This document shows positions 29,097-42,126 of a stretch of 64,000 nt of DNA, in pieces. The notes beneath the pieces are model-generated. The model made no database searches, was not told the DNA's origin, and worked only from the letters and a program-made list of their open reading frames with translations. How positions within the stretch are numbered: the first letter of the stretch is position 1; every line of letters starts with the position of its first letter. A program made the translations under genes and the position numbers. The stretch is from assembly GCA_947568835.1 (NCBI GenBank), contig OX387603.1, positions 14,222,651 through 14,286,650 on the forward strand, written 5' to 3'. Origin of the DNA: Protonemura montana. Its lineage: Eukaryota; Arthropoda; Insecta; Plecoptera; Nemouridae.

Positions 29097-29530
29097 AAGT
29101 GGGAATAAAGACTTAATGTTCCGCAACATTTCATTCCGGTTTCGGGCCAGATTCACAATCTCTCTCCATCCAGTGCCGTTTTCGTAACTCACCGGGAAGA
29201 GGCAGGTGGGGCGTCGCACATGCCTCTACGGTATCTCCAGAGGAAATAGCTTTTCTATAATTTTACGCTAGGTTCGCGCGATGCGTTTAGAATCCAATTG
29301 CTTTTATTTTGTAAAGAGATACAGTTTATCGATGTAATCACTTTTTTTTTAAAGCTTTGTGCTCCATTTGGCTTTTGTCGTTTGTGGTTTCAAAGAATTT
29401 TTACGATAGAAAGGTAAAAGAGTCCTTGAAAACTTCTTCTCAACATGCAATCGATAACTTGCGAAATACCTGGAAGAAATTGTTCAACGCATTCAATCTG
29501 TTCATATTCAGAAGGTTTCTCGATTATTGG

Positions 29531-29962
29531 GGTTTAACGACGCCCTGTTTTGACAACTGGCCCTGCGGCACTGGTCTAATAGCGTCGGTGAATGAGCGGA
29601 TGATTATGAGGATGATGATGAACCTAACCCTAGATGACCCTAGAAAGAAGGAGGGAAAACCCGGTTCCGGCACCTAGCCTTTTCCTGTCGAATAGCACCA
29701 AGGGGACCACCGGCTTAACGTCGCTTCCGAAAGACGGTACAACGCGAACATCAGGATTCCTCCACATCTCCATGCTGTCGAGAAATTGATAAGCAAGGTG
29801 AATGAAGTCGCTGTACTAACTTTCATCCCTCCAACCTCTATACTACAGAACTGGTAATGTTTATGATGGTCACCCATCCAATACCTGACTTACAGCAGTG
29901 TTGCTTAACTTCGGTGGTCTCATGAGAACCGGCGTTTCCAACATGCCTAACCATTCAGTATA
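29531..29962 (-). mobile_element. 5S rRNA-derived SINE (SINE3-like), long copy
   Basis: Read on the minus strand, the head at about 29955-29865 contains ACCGAAGTTAAGCAAC followed by GGTATTGGATGGGTGACC. These are hallmark stretches of eukaryotic 5S rRNA, including the internal promoter region and the near-invariant TTGGATGGGTGACC end. A body of about 330 bp follows. The 3' end reads AGGGCGTCGTTAAACC, which is shared with copies at 19051 and 57770. RNA polymerase III transcription from a 5S-type internal promoter is inferred from the family. Exact ends and target duplications were not established. Confidence 0.82.
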
Positions 29963-31300
29963 GGTTTCTCTCAATTAAACTCAAAAAGCTTGACTGTGAG
30001 TTTATTGCATGCTCTCATTGTATATAAAGCGTTGCACTTTAAAGTAACGTTCAGTTCGCTACGTTATCACCGCAAAGCGCACTTCATAACTTATGTTGAG
30101 CCAATGATTATTTAATGGCTGATTGCAGCTGTTCTGCCACGTCGTGTGGGTTGATGTTTCAGTAGAAATTAATAAATTATGAAATTGTTATCGTTGGTAC
30201 TTCTGTTGGCAAACCTGGTATTATTGTTACGCGAAAATGGGTCGACCGACTGCACTCACAAAGAACTCGCTTGCAAAAAAATTACTATAAAATGCAATGT
30301 GCTTTATTATTTACGAAGCCATTTTATGATATTAAATAATAACTAGGTACATGACGACAATTCGTAAATGAAGCTCGTGTACTTAAGCGCATAGATAATC
30401 CAATTTCTATGAATAATTAAATTAGTACCAAAAATACATCCTTTTTTTGTTTGAAGAAGTCTCCTAAAATATCAAGTATTGCTTTTCGTGCAAACAAAAA
30501 GCACTGCGTTTCAATTTCTATGTTTTTTTTTGTACTTTAAACTAAAATCTCATTGTATCGTTTGCTTCACTTTTTTGTTCGCCGAAAATGACTAAAAAAT
30601 CTGCACAAAACCAGAACGGTTGGTCAAACTCATCTTTTTAGACTTAAGTGAATACTTCCTATCACTTACAAACCTGTCATATGACATGAACCTATCTTGC
30701 ACTTGAAGCAGAATACATACGCCTGATTTCAAGTCATGGTAATACTATTTATTCACCGTGTCTCATTTGGGTTTCCTCGCGTAGGTACGTAATATCTCAA
30801 CACGAGCGAAGCTATGAGCAAACAGCAGCCAGATCATTCTGCGTGTGTGTAGCTCAGCGTAGAAACTCGGCGCTACCAACTCAACGAGCTCACGCTAAGC
30901 TTACACAGTTGCGTCTGTTGTATTTAGAAGCTAAGTAAAATATAATGACTATAATGAACCCGGCGTTATAATTCACATCTAAGGGCTCCATGCCAGTTTG
31001 TTATACAAGGCGTAATTCAACTTGCCATGTTTGCTTCGTGATACATAACATAATAATTACTATTACTCTACGTGTACGGTGCTTAAATAGTTGCTGTGTT
31101 ATTCTTGGGCGTTTAAACTATAAGGTTGACAATTTATGGTGAAATTATATCACGCTTTGTCGAGTGTTCAAAGAATTTTTTTTCCGAAGTGCACTTCTGT
31201 GCCTGAAAGGTGTAATTTTCGAGTGGAACTATGTTTGCTACGACAGTATAATGAATTAAAGATGGGCGCCGAAACATTATCCTGAGTCAAGTGCTTTGTC

Positions 31301-31350
31301 CCCGAACGCAACCCGCAGAGCAGGTGCCAAATTTCGTAACCCGGCACCTC
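31301..31350 (+). repeat. short dispersed repeat (GAACGCAACCCGCAGAGCA family)
   Basis: The 19-bp word GAACGCAACCCGCAGAGCA recurs with few changes at about 49353-49385 (+) and about 54895-54920 (minus strand). A GGCACCTCCAC block follows here and at 49.4 kb. It is probably a fragment of a dispersed element; the full element is not visible. Confidence 0.45.
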
Positions 31351-33608
31351 CACTTTACATTTTTTTTTTGTGAATCGCGGAAAGTGAGGAAAATAATCCG
31401 AGTGAAATATTAGGTTACTAAATCACATCGGAATGCTTGCCGCTGAAATGCAGTCGAGCATAATACATTTTTGAATAATTAATCTAACTTGTGCAAGCAC
31501 ATGCAAATTTTTGGGTAGAACGCTACGGAAACAGAAATTCCAATTAAAATTTTATAAGAATCTTATTCATGCTGACATTTTTGACCATACTGTAAATACA
31601 GAATGGAAAGATCATGAATTATCATAGAAAAAGATGGAGTGTTTGGTTACTTGCTTGAGACGAAAGAGGAGAGAACAGCTTAGGGAGTTGCACAGGCCGA
31701 GAATGTCGGCCCACTTGTTTTGCTTAAAAAAGAACATGTCTGTCTTGGTTAATATTTATATAGATTCTGTGGATATGGCGCGGTGCTGAACGTTCATTTT
31801 TATGTATGAAACAAAAACATTATTTTCGAGGATATTGCGGAAGCAAATTGAGAAATATGTCATCCGTCTGCAAAATCTTTACTATTTATGGTGCGCGTCT
31901 TCATAACGACAAGTTTACAGCAGTGTAGAGCGAGCAGATAACCAGTTTCACAAAAACAGAAATAAGTATAAGATACATAAAGTAAATTCGATTTCATATT
32001 CCTATTCGACTATTTTCACTTTGTGTAGAGAATAATTTAAAGGGCGTAAAAACCTAGCCACGTGTTGAGATGTAAAATAGATGCTAATTCTTGCCGGCGA
32101 GTCAGCAGGAAAGGCTTTTATTAGCTGCTTGCAAACGAGTGGATCTTGACAAGGAAAAGGCGCGAGAGTGCAGCACCAGTGCCTCGAGTTTGCCAGCCAG
32201 GCCCTAAATATTTACACCGTTAATCACTGTGCTTACGATGCATCCCTTACCTTGTTCTTGCGCTGATGAGCCTAGCTCTTATTGCTTCCACTCGTGGAGT
32301 CTTCCTCGTCTCTCTTTCGCTTTCTCTGTCTCTCCCCCTAACTATCCTTATCTCCTCTCTCTCTTCACGAGTAGATTTACCTCGATTCGTGCAAACAAGT
32401 AGAGCTTTGACGTGGCCTTCTCGTGATACACTTTGAGTCTACGTGTACACAAACAGGCGACTGGGAAAGCGCACTTTGTGTCTTCTGACTCAGGCTTCGT
32501 ACAAATGGAAGTATCAGTTCTTTTTGGGGACATTTTTTCTAAAAAAAAAAAAAAAATGAACTCGCGAACAAATCCGCCATCTTTTACTCTGTGCAGATAT
32601 TGCATTCATTTTCATCGATAAAACGTATTTGTCGATCTCCTGCCCTCTGTCGAGTCATATCAAAGTACTCCTCTACGGAGAAATATTAATTTTATAAATT
32701 CTCTTTGAAGTTTGCAGTCAGGTGTTTTTTTTTCTTGAGTATTGGAACACAATGTTGATATCTGTTTAATCCTTCTAGAGTCGGTGATCTATATATTCAC
32801 TCTATAAATAAAACATCCGCTTTCCACAGCAAAGAATGCACGCAAGCAAGCGCACACACAGAAACGCGGGTGAACAGGGAGAACGAGAATCCCTATGCCG
32901 AGCCACTAGAGCAACGCGTCCCATGACCTTCCTTCTTTGCTTCTTCTAGACGTTTTGCGCCCAAGTCTACGGATAACGGAATCGGCACGAAAATTACAAT
33001 AAACTTGAGAACGCGTCGCCGAAGCTGGAATAATACTGCGACTTGAAATGAACGTGGAACGAAGTTTAGGCACTTGTGAATATAGACATAGCAGCTTTAC
33101 TGAATGATAAAATAGGCGGGCTTCGAATAGCATCCAAGGAAATTGCTGTGAGCTTCAACGAAAGTTTAGGAAAGCACTACGGGCCTTTAGGCGAAACAGA
33201 ATCGAGTGGGATGTACATAGGAGCAGGGGAGTCTTTATCTGTCGAGGAAGGGTGTTACCGGAATGGCCACACCGTCATGATATCAACAACAGCTTGATCG
33301 TGAGATGTGCAAGGATGCGGGTGTAAATCAGGATCAGACGCTTACTACGCTCGAGTGTTTATCAGATAACGACGGGCATGGATACTGTTCATTCCAAATG
33401 AAGAAACTAGAACTATTATTTTATTCAAATAGATAACGGTGAAGCTATTTAAATGCAAATTCACAGACAATTAAGTAAAATTAAAATATCTCCCGATCTT
33501 TCCATTCGGTTATAAATTGGCTTTCGCGGAAAAGTCTGGGAATCTCGTAGACTGCGAGAAGCACGTTGAAAATTTGTCGGTTTGTGTTCCAGCTTTTCAA
33601 TTCTACTC

Positions 33609-33610
<2 letters not shown>

Positions 33611-33655
<45 letters not shown>
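33611..33655. repeat. (GA)n microsatellite
   Basis: About 22 uninterrupted GA units within intron 1. Confidence 0.97.
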
Positions 33656-33658
<3 letters not shown>

Positions 33659-36600
33659 CTATAGGAGACAGGCAGGCTTCACAAGCGAGAAAAAGACAAA
33701 ATAAATACAGTTGCAATTTCTTTTTCAACTCGGTTTGGTTCGAATGCAGTTCTCTCGATCAGCTGGCATTCTTTGCTGATTCCTACGGGTAAAATATTCG
33801 CGAAGAAAACTCGTTGAAGCAGCTGCTTCCTGGGAATCTTTCTTACATTGTGCAACTGATGCCGACGCCGTCGTTCTTCGGCGACTCGGATGGGTGGTGG
33901 GCTTCAAGACAACCATTTCTTGTCCGCAGAAAAACGAAGAAAAACTTGTAACTCACAAATGCACATCCCATTGAATTCAATGAAAGATTACATATTTTTG
34001 ATCAAGGAGAGAGCGTTCTTTTGTCGTCTGCCGAACAATTGACGGGCGGGGTGCATCCATGTAAAATCGGCTGTGCAAATAAAGACGTCCATGTGTACAG
34101 GTTCATCTATTTTTACGATTGTGCAAGATTTTGCTGCATTCTGCATCTTTTAACCAGGCGTCTTTGCCAAATAGAGAATGAAATATTTCTCTTCACAAAA
34201 TCCTGCAAGTCGTGCATTTTTGTTTTAATGATTTTGTGCATTATTAAAACAAATTGCTTAGAAAACTACTGTCTTCTACATGAAATCTTATATCTCTTTG
34301 TGATTAGTGTAACGGGTTGCTTCAACAAACTACAGTATTGTGTACCATACATTTCTAGCTTTCCGTCAGTTTTGATTTTGATCAAAAATTAATGGTGCAC
34401 TTCCTCGCATAAAGGTTACGCGGATATTCGCGGATGCAAGAAGTGGGTAAAATATTATATATTCACGCTGCACGTTCGTGATATTATTATCAGACTCAAA
34501 CAAAAGTAGCTTTGCTTAATTAGTTTATGAATTATTCGAGCACGAAAACTACAGAGTATCATGAAGTTTCACACACGATTCACACCAATCAAAGTTACGG
34601 CATCGCTTGAATCGTACGCTATCAAACTTTCAAAATAATTAAGCTTGCGCATCAAGCATGTACCATAGAGCACTAGACAACAGCTTTTCCACTGATATAT
34701 CGCCAACTCGACGCTATCACGTTGCAGAGATCTGTAGTATACACCCAACTAGAAAAAGCAACCACAACAATAATATTCTACCAGCAATGAAATTGAATAC
34801 AACTTCTCTAGAATCTTTTTTTTTATTAGTTTCATTCGTTAACACAATACCACTAACAACGTTCATCGCAAACACAAAATGTTTGCCTAGAAGAAGTGCC
34901 TACAAAAACTACGGTGTCCCTAAAAAGTCCGATATACTTTTTGCCAGGTATTTTATTTTGTACCAAACTGCCCTCATATCGCATACATTTTCTGCTGAAA
35001 AGTTTTTGGGGGTTTATTTAAAGAAGGCTTACGCCATCACCGCTACGGAGCCTTGTCATCATCTGGTCCCACTCGCTGCCACCAAAGTGAAACTTCCATC
35101 TGGGGAGAGTTAATGTCGGATACATGTTATCCTTCCCGAACATGCAAGCGACCTGCTAGCCCTTCCTTACTTTGAGATGAATGACGAAGGTCTTAGACAT
35201 TGTGAATCAACTAGAGTGCCAACACCATACACAGTATTGCATCATAGGTTGGGTTACCACAAAGATTTCGGCTAATTTATAATGTAACGTGTGTACACCG
35301 TTTATACGTGGTAGTCTCTATAAATTCTAAATATTCCCCAGCCTGGCACGGAAGACGTTTCCCCATAACGTTAAGCCCGTTAAATTAAACCCGTTAACTT
35401 AATTAATTAAAGTAAACGATAAGATAAGATGTATTGTGAATCAACCCTTGGGTTACAGGGAAGGGATTAACTCGATGATGTATTGTGGGACGAGGGATCT
35501 TTATCTTTCGTGGGGATCTTAACTTCACAGTCTTAAAGTTCAAGTCAGAGATCTGCTATTGTGTTTCGCTTCGATGGGGACACGTAAAAAATAGGTTTTG
35601 CCCGATGCACGTTTCCTCATAAATTGCTCGTCCCGTTGATGCAAAGAATTCAAAAATGATTTAACCTCAACGACAAGCGACGCACGCTGCTACGTTATCC
35701 TTAGATAGTTAATCTTATAATGAGCTTTTCTGATTGATTGGTGTATCACGACGGGTGTGCCGTCGAGTGGCATTGTCACCGAACTGTGACCGAGAGTAAC
35801 GGGTCTAACATATGCAGAGCTCCGGTATATTGGCCCGTAATTGGATCTTAAAGGAAGGCACCCGAGCTTCTTCAGCGTCTTGAGGCAGCTGCCTGCATGC
35901 CGAGGGTATCAAGACGGATGGAGGCAGCTCATTAAAAGTTAATATGGAATCATGACTGCACGTCCATATATCTTCTTAGTTCAATGAAGTTTACAACACA
36001 AGATCCGCTGAAGGTGGTGTCTTTACGAAAAGATATCGCCTTCGGTGATTTTTTTTTTATGTACAAAGAAAAGCTAATTTTCTTTAGAATTTTCTTGAAA
36101 TAACGAGGAGTTATGCTTGCAAGACATGGACATAATTATTAAAGAAATAAAAAATATCTGGTTCAATACTTCAATACTACTACGGTGTCGTCTACTCCAT
36201 GTTAAATCTCTTACCTAATCCCACACAACCCTTAGATATATCAAAAGGGAGACGCTCAAGCAACGGATTCGTATCCGCTCGATTATTAAGACATTGACAC
36301 ATGATGTGCTAGACTAGACACACACAAGCAGAAATCAATGACATAAAATAACAATCTTGTGGTTGATGGGCGTGCGACACAGCGACGACTGTGAACACCG
36401 TCTTATCTGGATAACATCGCCACCCTTTGGGGCCTTCGAGCTTATCTCAGCTCGCTTCTTGTCACTGGAAGAAGACGCGTACCGCCTCGGGAGATTACCG
36501 GCGAATGTTGTGTCACGCTGTCCCGAGATGTCACGCGCACTCACAAGCCCCAATCGAATAAAACACAGCCGCACGCCGGCAAATCTTAAAGAACCGCACG

Positions 36601-38441
36601 CTGCCGCGAGTAAGAACGCCTGCAGCGCGTCATTGATAAAAATTCAATAATGTGTGAGAAGCTGCGAGCTCTTTTCTTCTAGTAAAAATAGATAATGGAT
36701 AGTGTTGAGCCTGGAAATCTATCAGATGTTACACTTCGCATGGTTTGGCGAAATGATGCTCCCGACCAACGTAACAGACAACTGATATCGTTTATGATAG
36801 CTACTTCTGAAGTGCGGCGTTAATCGAAATCCACCCCGCGTGTCCTCGTCTCACGGTATCGGCACCGAAAATACGGTTCAAATAATATCTGGAATTTTCA
36901 AACACCGAGCAATGCTCAATTGCACAATTTCCAGGAAAATGTGTCCGACTTCGACGTTGTATATTTAATTTAATGCCGAGAATTGGTTGAAAATCATGGT
37001 GGAAAATCGATTTTAAACCCGAACCATTATAGGAAACTGCTGCCAGCTAAAGTTATGGTGTGAACTGAACATAAAAGGAATTATGGCTTGCTTTTCCCAC
37101 GGGAAGAGCGAAATACAAACACGTGGTCATGGAATTCACTCTTTGCTTTACACGCTAGAGCATGTAGTCAAAAGTCCTACAATCAGCCCGGGATTTTCCT
37201 CATTAGTCTACACATGCATGAAAGCAACACCAATCGTCTAGCAACCGTTTTGCAAAGACAATCCCTGCCTTACTTTCACACAATTACGTTTAATAATTTA
37301 CAAATAAAAGCTTTGAAATGAGTGTCGACTTTAGTTTCATCCTGTTTCAAAAAGAGAAAAAATGTTCTGCAACCTCTTGTATTACCGTTCCCAAAAACAA
37401 ATTGTTGAACGACATTCTTTATAGACTATAACCAGAGTCTGGTGCAGAAAATAACACCACGCCGCCGCTGCCGCCGCCGCTGCTGGTGCTTCTAAGGGAA
37501 ACCCGGGAAACTCTAATGATGCACCAGTCTAACCGAATGCCTCTAGGCTGTGTGGCACTCTATACAAAAGACCCACCCTCTCTTGTTTCAAGTGGTTGGG
37601 TAAATTTAATTCCACTAGACTGCTAAACGAATTAAAAAGTATTTATGGAAGAATTTGGTACACCATAACATTCCAGTGGTGGCGGGTGGTGGTGGGTGTC
37701 TGTCTTGTTATGAAACACATGCTGGTAATGGAAGCTCATTACGCTACGTTGGAAGCGGTAGCGGCGCTGCCAACGGCGTTGCCAACGTTGGCGTCAGATC
37801 TGGTAGCGCTGGCAGTTTCCCTTGCTATGCCACGGAGCCAGATTCCGATGGCGCGCCGCGTTGCGGCCGATAAACAAACAATCGCTAGCTTATTTTAATT
37901 ATGGGCTGTAATTGAAGTTCACTGTTCGTCGTGGCATGGGATTTATGTGCGAATTTTAAAATCGTGATTCGTATGCTATCATTCATAATAAACAATCCAA
38001 TATGACGTTACTCGGCTTTCTGAGAGCTAAGTTATAATTGAAATTAGTGTTTGTTTTCGGGAATGAGTATCGTAATCAAGGTGTTAATTTTCTACTGTTT
38101 TCGCAGCCGTATATTCCTACAAATGTGAACGTTCGAAGTTACCTGTACCTATAGAACTTCTTGTTCATCGGAAAGGATATGAGCATCTGTGCTAAAATTC
38201 TGTGCCAATATCACTTTGTAACCGGTTCACGAAGATCATCGTTAGTTCGTTTGTTCTTAGTTTCGAAACTGTTTCTGTCAATTCTATTGTTTTTCTGGTT
38301 GGTCTATTAGATGAGAATTCTACCAGCTACGTAGAGGTTTTTTTCATCTCCTTTGTGTGGCACGAATCAAACAGTCGGCATTGCGCCTCGATGAATAATG
38401 AACAAGACTATATCGTGTGGTTTCTCTCTCTTTTCCCGCAG

Positions 38442-38585
38442 GCTGGGAGCCATGGTCAGACTGGTCAGCATGCAGCGTCTCCTGCGGCGAGGGCACGCAA
38501 GAACGGCGTCGCTTTTGTCGTCAGGACGCCGCCTGCCACGGTTACAACAAGGAGAAACGTCACTGCAATATGTTCTCGTGTCAAG
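38442..38585 (+). CDS. exon 2: thrombospondin type 1 repeat 1, residues 61-109
   Basis: The acceptor is TTCCCGCAG before 38442 and the donor is GTAACC after 38585. It is a symmetrical phase 1-1 exon of 144 bp that encodes one complete TSP1 repeat. WEPWSDWSAC opens the domain, giving the tryptophan ladder that can be C-mannosylated in this family. SVSCGEGTQ and RRRFC follow, with six cysteines in all, the usual TSP1 number. TSP1 repeats bind glycosaminoglycans and matrix or signalling partners; the partner here is unknown. Confidence 0.93.
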
Positions 38586-40738
38586 GTAACCAACCAATTT
38601 ATTAGGGAAATTAGATCATTATTTTCTTACTATAGGTGGGACCGTATATAAGGACTGTTGCCAAGAGCTAGAAGTTATGGAAATTGATGGGGTTGGTCAC
38701 AGAAGGTTGAGAAAATTGCTAGTTTTTTTTTTTTTTTTATAATATAGAGCAGTATTTCTCATCAGATTGCTTTTTTTTTTGCCGGTAACGTATGCCATAT
38801 TTCAGTGGTGACGAATCATTCCGTAATAAAAGGGAGGGCGGGGGAGAGGTTCTGTTGTAAAGTAAAATCCATGGGTTCTTGCTCGCAAGGAAGCGAACTA
38901 CGCATGTGAGACGACCCTCGAACTGTGCTGGTGTACGGTGCAAGACTTTCATTTAGACTTCACTATAGGGTGCTCTAAGAGCTCTGGCTTGCCGAATTTG
39001 TAACACTTTATTCCACTTGGCAGATGCCATTTGTACGCCTGTCTCGACACACTGGCTTCGTTAACACGAACAGCTGATCGCTACATTTGTTAAAAAAGAG
39101 ATCTATCCTTTTTTGAAATAATTTGAATATTAATAGGGAAGTCGGGCGTCAGCAGCCGGTCTAGCGGTTTCCACTGGAATCACATCCCTTCGGATCTACA
39201 TCGTCGGAATATTATCGACAGAATGGCAACTGCGTTAAACTGATTAGTTGGAGGAATATGCTTTTAACGGTCATTAGATGATTTCAGCTTTGGAGCTTTG
39301 TATTCGGCGAAGCAATTAAACCGTTGAGTGTAGGTTATAGGTAGAGTTTCAACGTCAATGTTACAGTCTCTGCGTGAAAAATGACTACCTTACCGACAAA
39401 AATGCAGAGTACCGGAAGTTCACGTTAAGTGGAGCCACTGTCGTATGAATTTTAATTTCGATATTTCTCGTAGGTTAACTCACTTTTGAAACTTTTCATG
39501 CTCAAAAAATCTTCATCAATGTTTACCTCAACGATCGATATACACGTAACAATATTAAGAAGCGAGTAAATACGATAAATATCGAAATTAAATTTCATAC
39601 GACAGTGGCTCCACTTAACGTGAACTTCCGGTACTCTGCATTTTTGTCGGTAAGGTAGTCATTTTTCACGCAGAGACTGTAACATTGACGTTGAAACTCT
39701 ACCTATAACCTACACTCAACGATTAAACCTCAAAAGTAAATGGATTTGATCTCTACGTCCTAGTCTCGCTTCAGATAAAATCCGAATTAATTGGTAATAT
39801 TTCGGAAATAGTTAGATTTCATTGTCCCATTGTGTGGACTAGCGATAGTTATAATCGTCTAGAAAGTAGTTTTAAAGGAAATTCTTAACCACTCGACATA
39901 CATTTACGCATAGAGTCCAGCGCATTCATTTCAGTGCGTCACAAACTTTATTCTTGCCAGATTTATGTCAAGTTAATGTATCAACGTAGCCTCAGAGCGA
40001 AACGAATTCGTTTCGGTAATCTCCATTTCTCATTAGGATAACGAGAAAATAATTGGCAAAAAGTGCACCCTCGCGCGAAACGTCACAAATCATTATACAC
40101 TGCAACCACGATGAAATACGACGACGCAGTGGTTTAGCTGTTACAACACTTGACGCTGATTGGTCGGCCCGATCGCTGACTGACCTGGCTTGCTCGTACG
40201 CCCGTGGCCCCGACTTCAGCCCTTGTTAACGATGCAAATCTCTACCATCGACTGGTTTAGCGTGGGTAGATAATTTGAATAAAGCACGCTAAGCACTCGG
40301 CAGCGACGCCGCTTTTGACATCGGGTGACAGCCATAAAATTGCTTCTAGCAATTTTTGTGGTTAACATGATAATTGCTTCAATGTAAAACGTCGCCTGTA
40401 TGAAAATGGGCGTCGGTCCCATCGCACGTGGCCATAGGGGGGGGTGGGGGCAATGTGTCTCGACTTCTCGTCTCTATACACGTGTGGGTACAAAGCTTTC
40501 ACGTCATAGAAATTTGAAACAAAGCAGACATGAAATTACGGCCTCACTTTGAAAATGCAACGGTTACGCTTTAATGTCCATGGCGTGGTGAACTTGGGTG
40601 GACAAATTTCTCGTCTCGAGTGGTCGCGAAAATGAAATTGCGGAAGAGAAAAAAGGGCTTCTAAAATTTTCTTCTAACAACGAAAGCGTCAATTAGTCTC
40701 GTAATGTAATTAAAGTATAAATTGTGCGTGCTCCCCAG
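38586..40738 (+). other. intron 2
   Basis: 2.15-kb phase 1 intron. It contains a T-rich run near 38720 and the 400-bp fold-back element described separately. Nothing else recognised. Confidence 0.8.
39322..39721. mobile_element. 400-bp fold-back DNA element with long terminal inverted repeats and 7-bp target duplication
   Basis: The left arm (39322 to about 39470) is the reverse complement of the right arm (about 39575-39721). They are identical over roughly the outer 125 bp, with very few differences further in. The element starts CGTTGAGTGTAGG and ends CCTACACTCAACG. ATTAAAC lies immediately outside both ends (39315-39321 and 39722-39728), consistent with a 7-bp target site duplication. 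There is no coding capacity, so it is non-autonomous. The superfamily is not certain: 7-8 bp duplications fit hAT- or P-like transposases. Near-identical arms suggest recent insertion or arm homogenisation. Confidence 0.9.
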
Positions 40739-40956
40739 GCGCTGTGGATCCCCTTTCGCTGGAGGACCGACGCTTTTTCCACCCGTCTCGCAACCAGTGG
40801 GAGCGTGTGCCGGGCAGAGCGACGGCGTGGCGTCTCAAGCCTAACTCGTACATCTGGGTGCCGTCGTCGGAGCTCTTCCCGGCGTCGGGGCCGACCCACA
40901 CTGGCACCTTCCCTCGGGAGTTTACCCTGCTCGTCACGCTACGTCTCCACCAACAG
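40739..40956 (+). CDS. exon 3: start of laminin-G/TSPN-like domain, residues 109-181
   Basis: The CTCCCCAG acceptor joins in phase 1 to exon 2. The donor chosen is CAACAG|GTAGGC after 40956, giving phase 0. The segment includes DPLSLEDRRFFHPSRNQW and ends FTLLVTLRLHQQ, the typical 'FSLLVTLR' strand of TSPN/LamG domains. It continues in exon 4 with GTVFSLRSR, the next strand of the same fold. This continuity decides the donor: a later GTATGT at 41006 would leave phase 1 and bring exon 4 into a frame with an early TAG. Confidence 0.88.
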
Positions 40957-42077
40957 GTAGGCTTCAACACGGAGGTCGAATTTGACTGCTTGCACTTCCA
41001 TCCAGGTATGTGAAATACGACAAAATTGTTTGCGGGGTTCTTGTTGCCTTATGGCCAGCAATATAATATGTTTACGAAAAGAACCCTGTGCTTATTATTG
41101 ACTTTAGAATCGTTACTTCTAGTTAAAATCAACATCAATAAAAGTTACTGGGTAGTAATTGCATGGGCCTTTCCCTGAAAGAGTGATTTGCCGGTAACAT
41201 TTGTTTCGTATGTACGTTTCTGAATCTTATTTGGCCACACATTTTCTATTAAACCTTCGACATTATTTCACTATTAAATTAAATGTTTATAACCAATTAT
41301 TGTATTATGCACCTATATCGGGAGAACTTACAACCAAAATGTAACTGCAGCGTAGTCCCTCAGCCATTCTCCGAGTACAAAGAAGTGCTCCACGACGTTC
41401 AAACGATCCGCTGAATCCGACGGCGCCATTTCAAATAAGCACACGGCATGTGTGTGATACCAAATAAAAACTAACCCGAAGCCACGCATAATATATTTAA
41501 GGGAGTGCAGAAACTTTGTAACCTCGGTTGAATCTTTTAAGCCAAGTTTGGTGGCGTCGGTGGCGGCTGCCCTTTAAGACAGAAGCACGGTACAGCGGCT
41601 GGCAACTTTGCGCCCCACGGGATTTACCCGACTGGTTTTGAGGTACTACGGACGCGTCCAGAGGAGGCACCGTCAGACAGACTGGATTACGTATGTAAAT
41701 GGAGGCTTGAGGACTCGTCGCTATTACCATGAGACCGCTGCCGTACAAACAGCGTAGTTGTTCGCTGTTAAAACTCTTTGCAAAGAAAATATGCTCGGGA
41801 TTCTAATCAACCACTAATTTCGTTAAAGAAAAGTGAAGTTTTCTTATCAGCCGCTGGGCGAAGTTTACGACGAAGTTTTTGACGGCGCGCTTGCCTGGTG
41901 TTTGTTAGTGGAGAGCTGTAGTTTTCGCGACTCCCGGCGGGTCGATGTCACAGAAGCTTGGGGGAGGACGCGTCAGTTGACTTAGGCTGAGCAATGAAAT
42001 AAAGACGTACTAAATAAACAACCCACATATATATAATACGTCCGTTCCTTTTTCAAATAGTTCAATTTAATTTATCT

Positions 42078-42082
<5 letters not shown>

Positions 42083-42124
<42 letters not shown>
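42083..42124. repeat. (TA)n microsatellite
   Basis: About 21 uninterrupted TA units. Confidence 0.97.

Positions 42125-42126
<2 letters not shown>

Larger units (their letters stand above)
19456..38441 (+). other. intron 1, about 19 kb
   Basis: GT-AG intron in phase 1. It contains MITE copy C, the long 5S-derived SINE, a GC-rich perfect hairpin at 29069-29096, a short tandem duplication at 20471-20501, and GC-rich patches near 25516-25553, 27240-27480, 28860-29220 and 37720-37870. I saw no in-phase 1-1 exon that I could defend, though a missed small exon is possible. Open frames such as 24993-25574 and 34658-35113 look like chance. Confidence 0.7.

Noticed and set aside
30845..30900. GTAGCTCAGCG, resembling a tRNA A box
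   Set aside because: No B box at the expected distance and no cloverleaf.
34658..35113. 151-codon open frame on the + strand
   Set aside because: No recognisable motif, AT-driven amino-acid content and no splice or promoter context.
40957..41005. Extension of exon 3 to the donor at 41006
   Set aside because: It breaks the LamG strand order and puts exon 4 in a frame with TAG after eight codons; the donor at 40957 joins the fold in frame.
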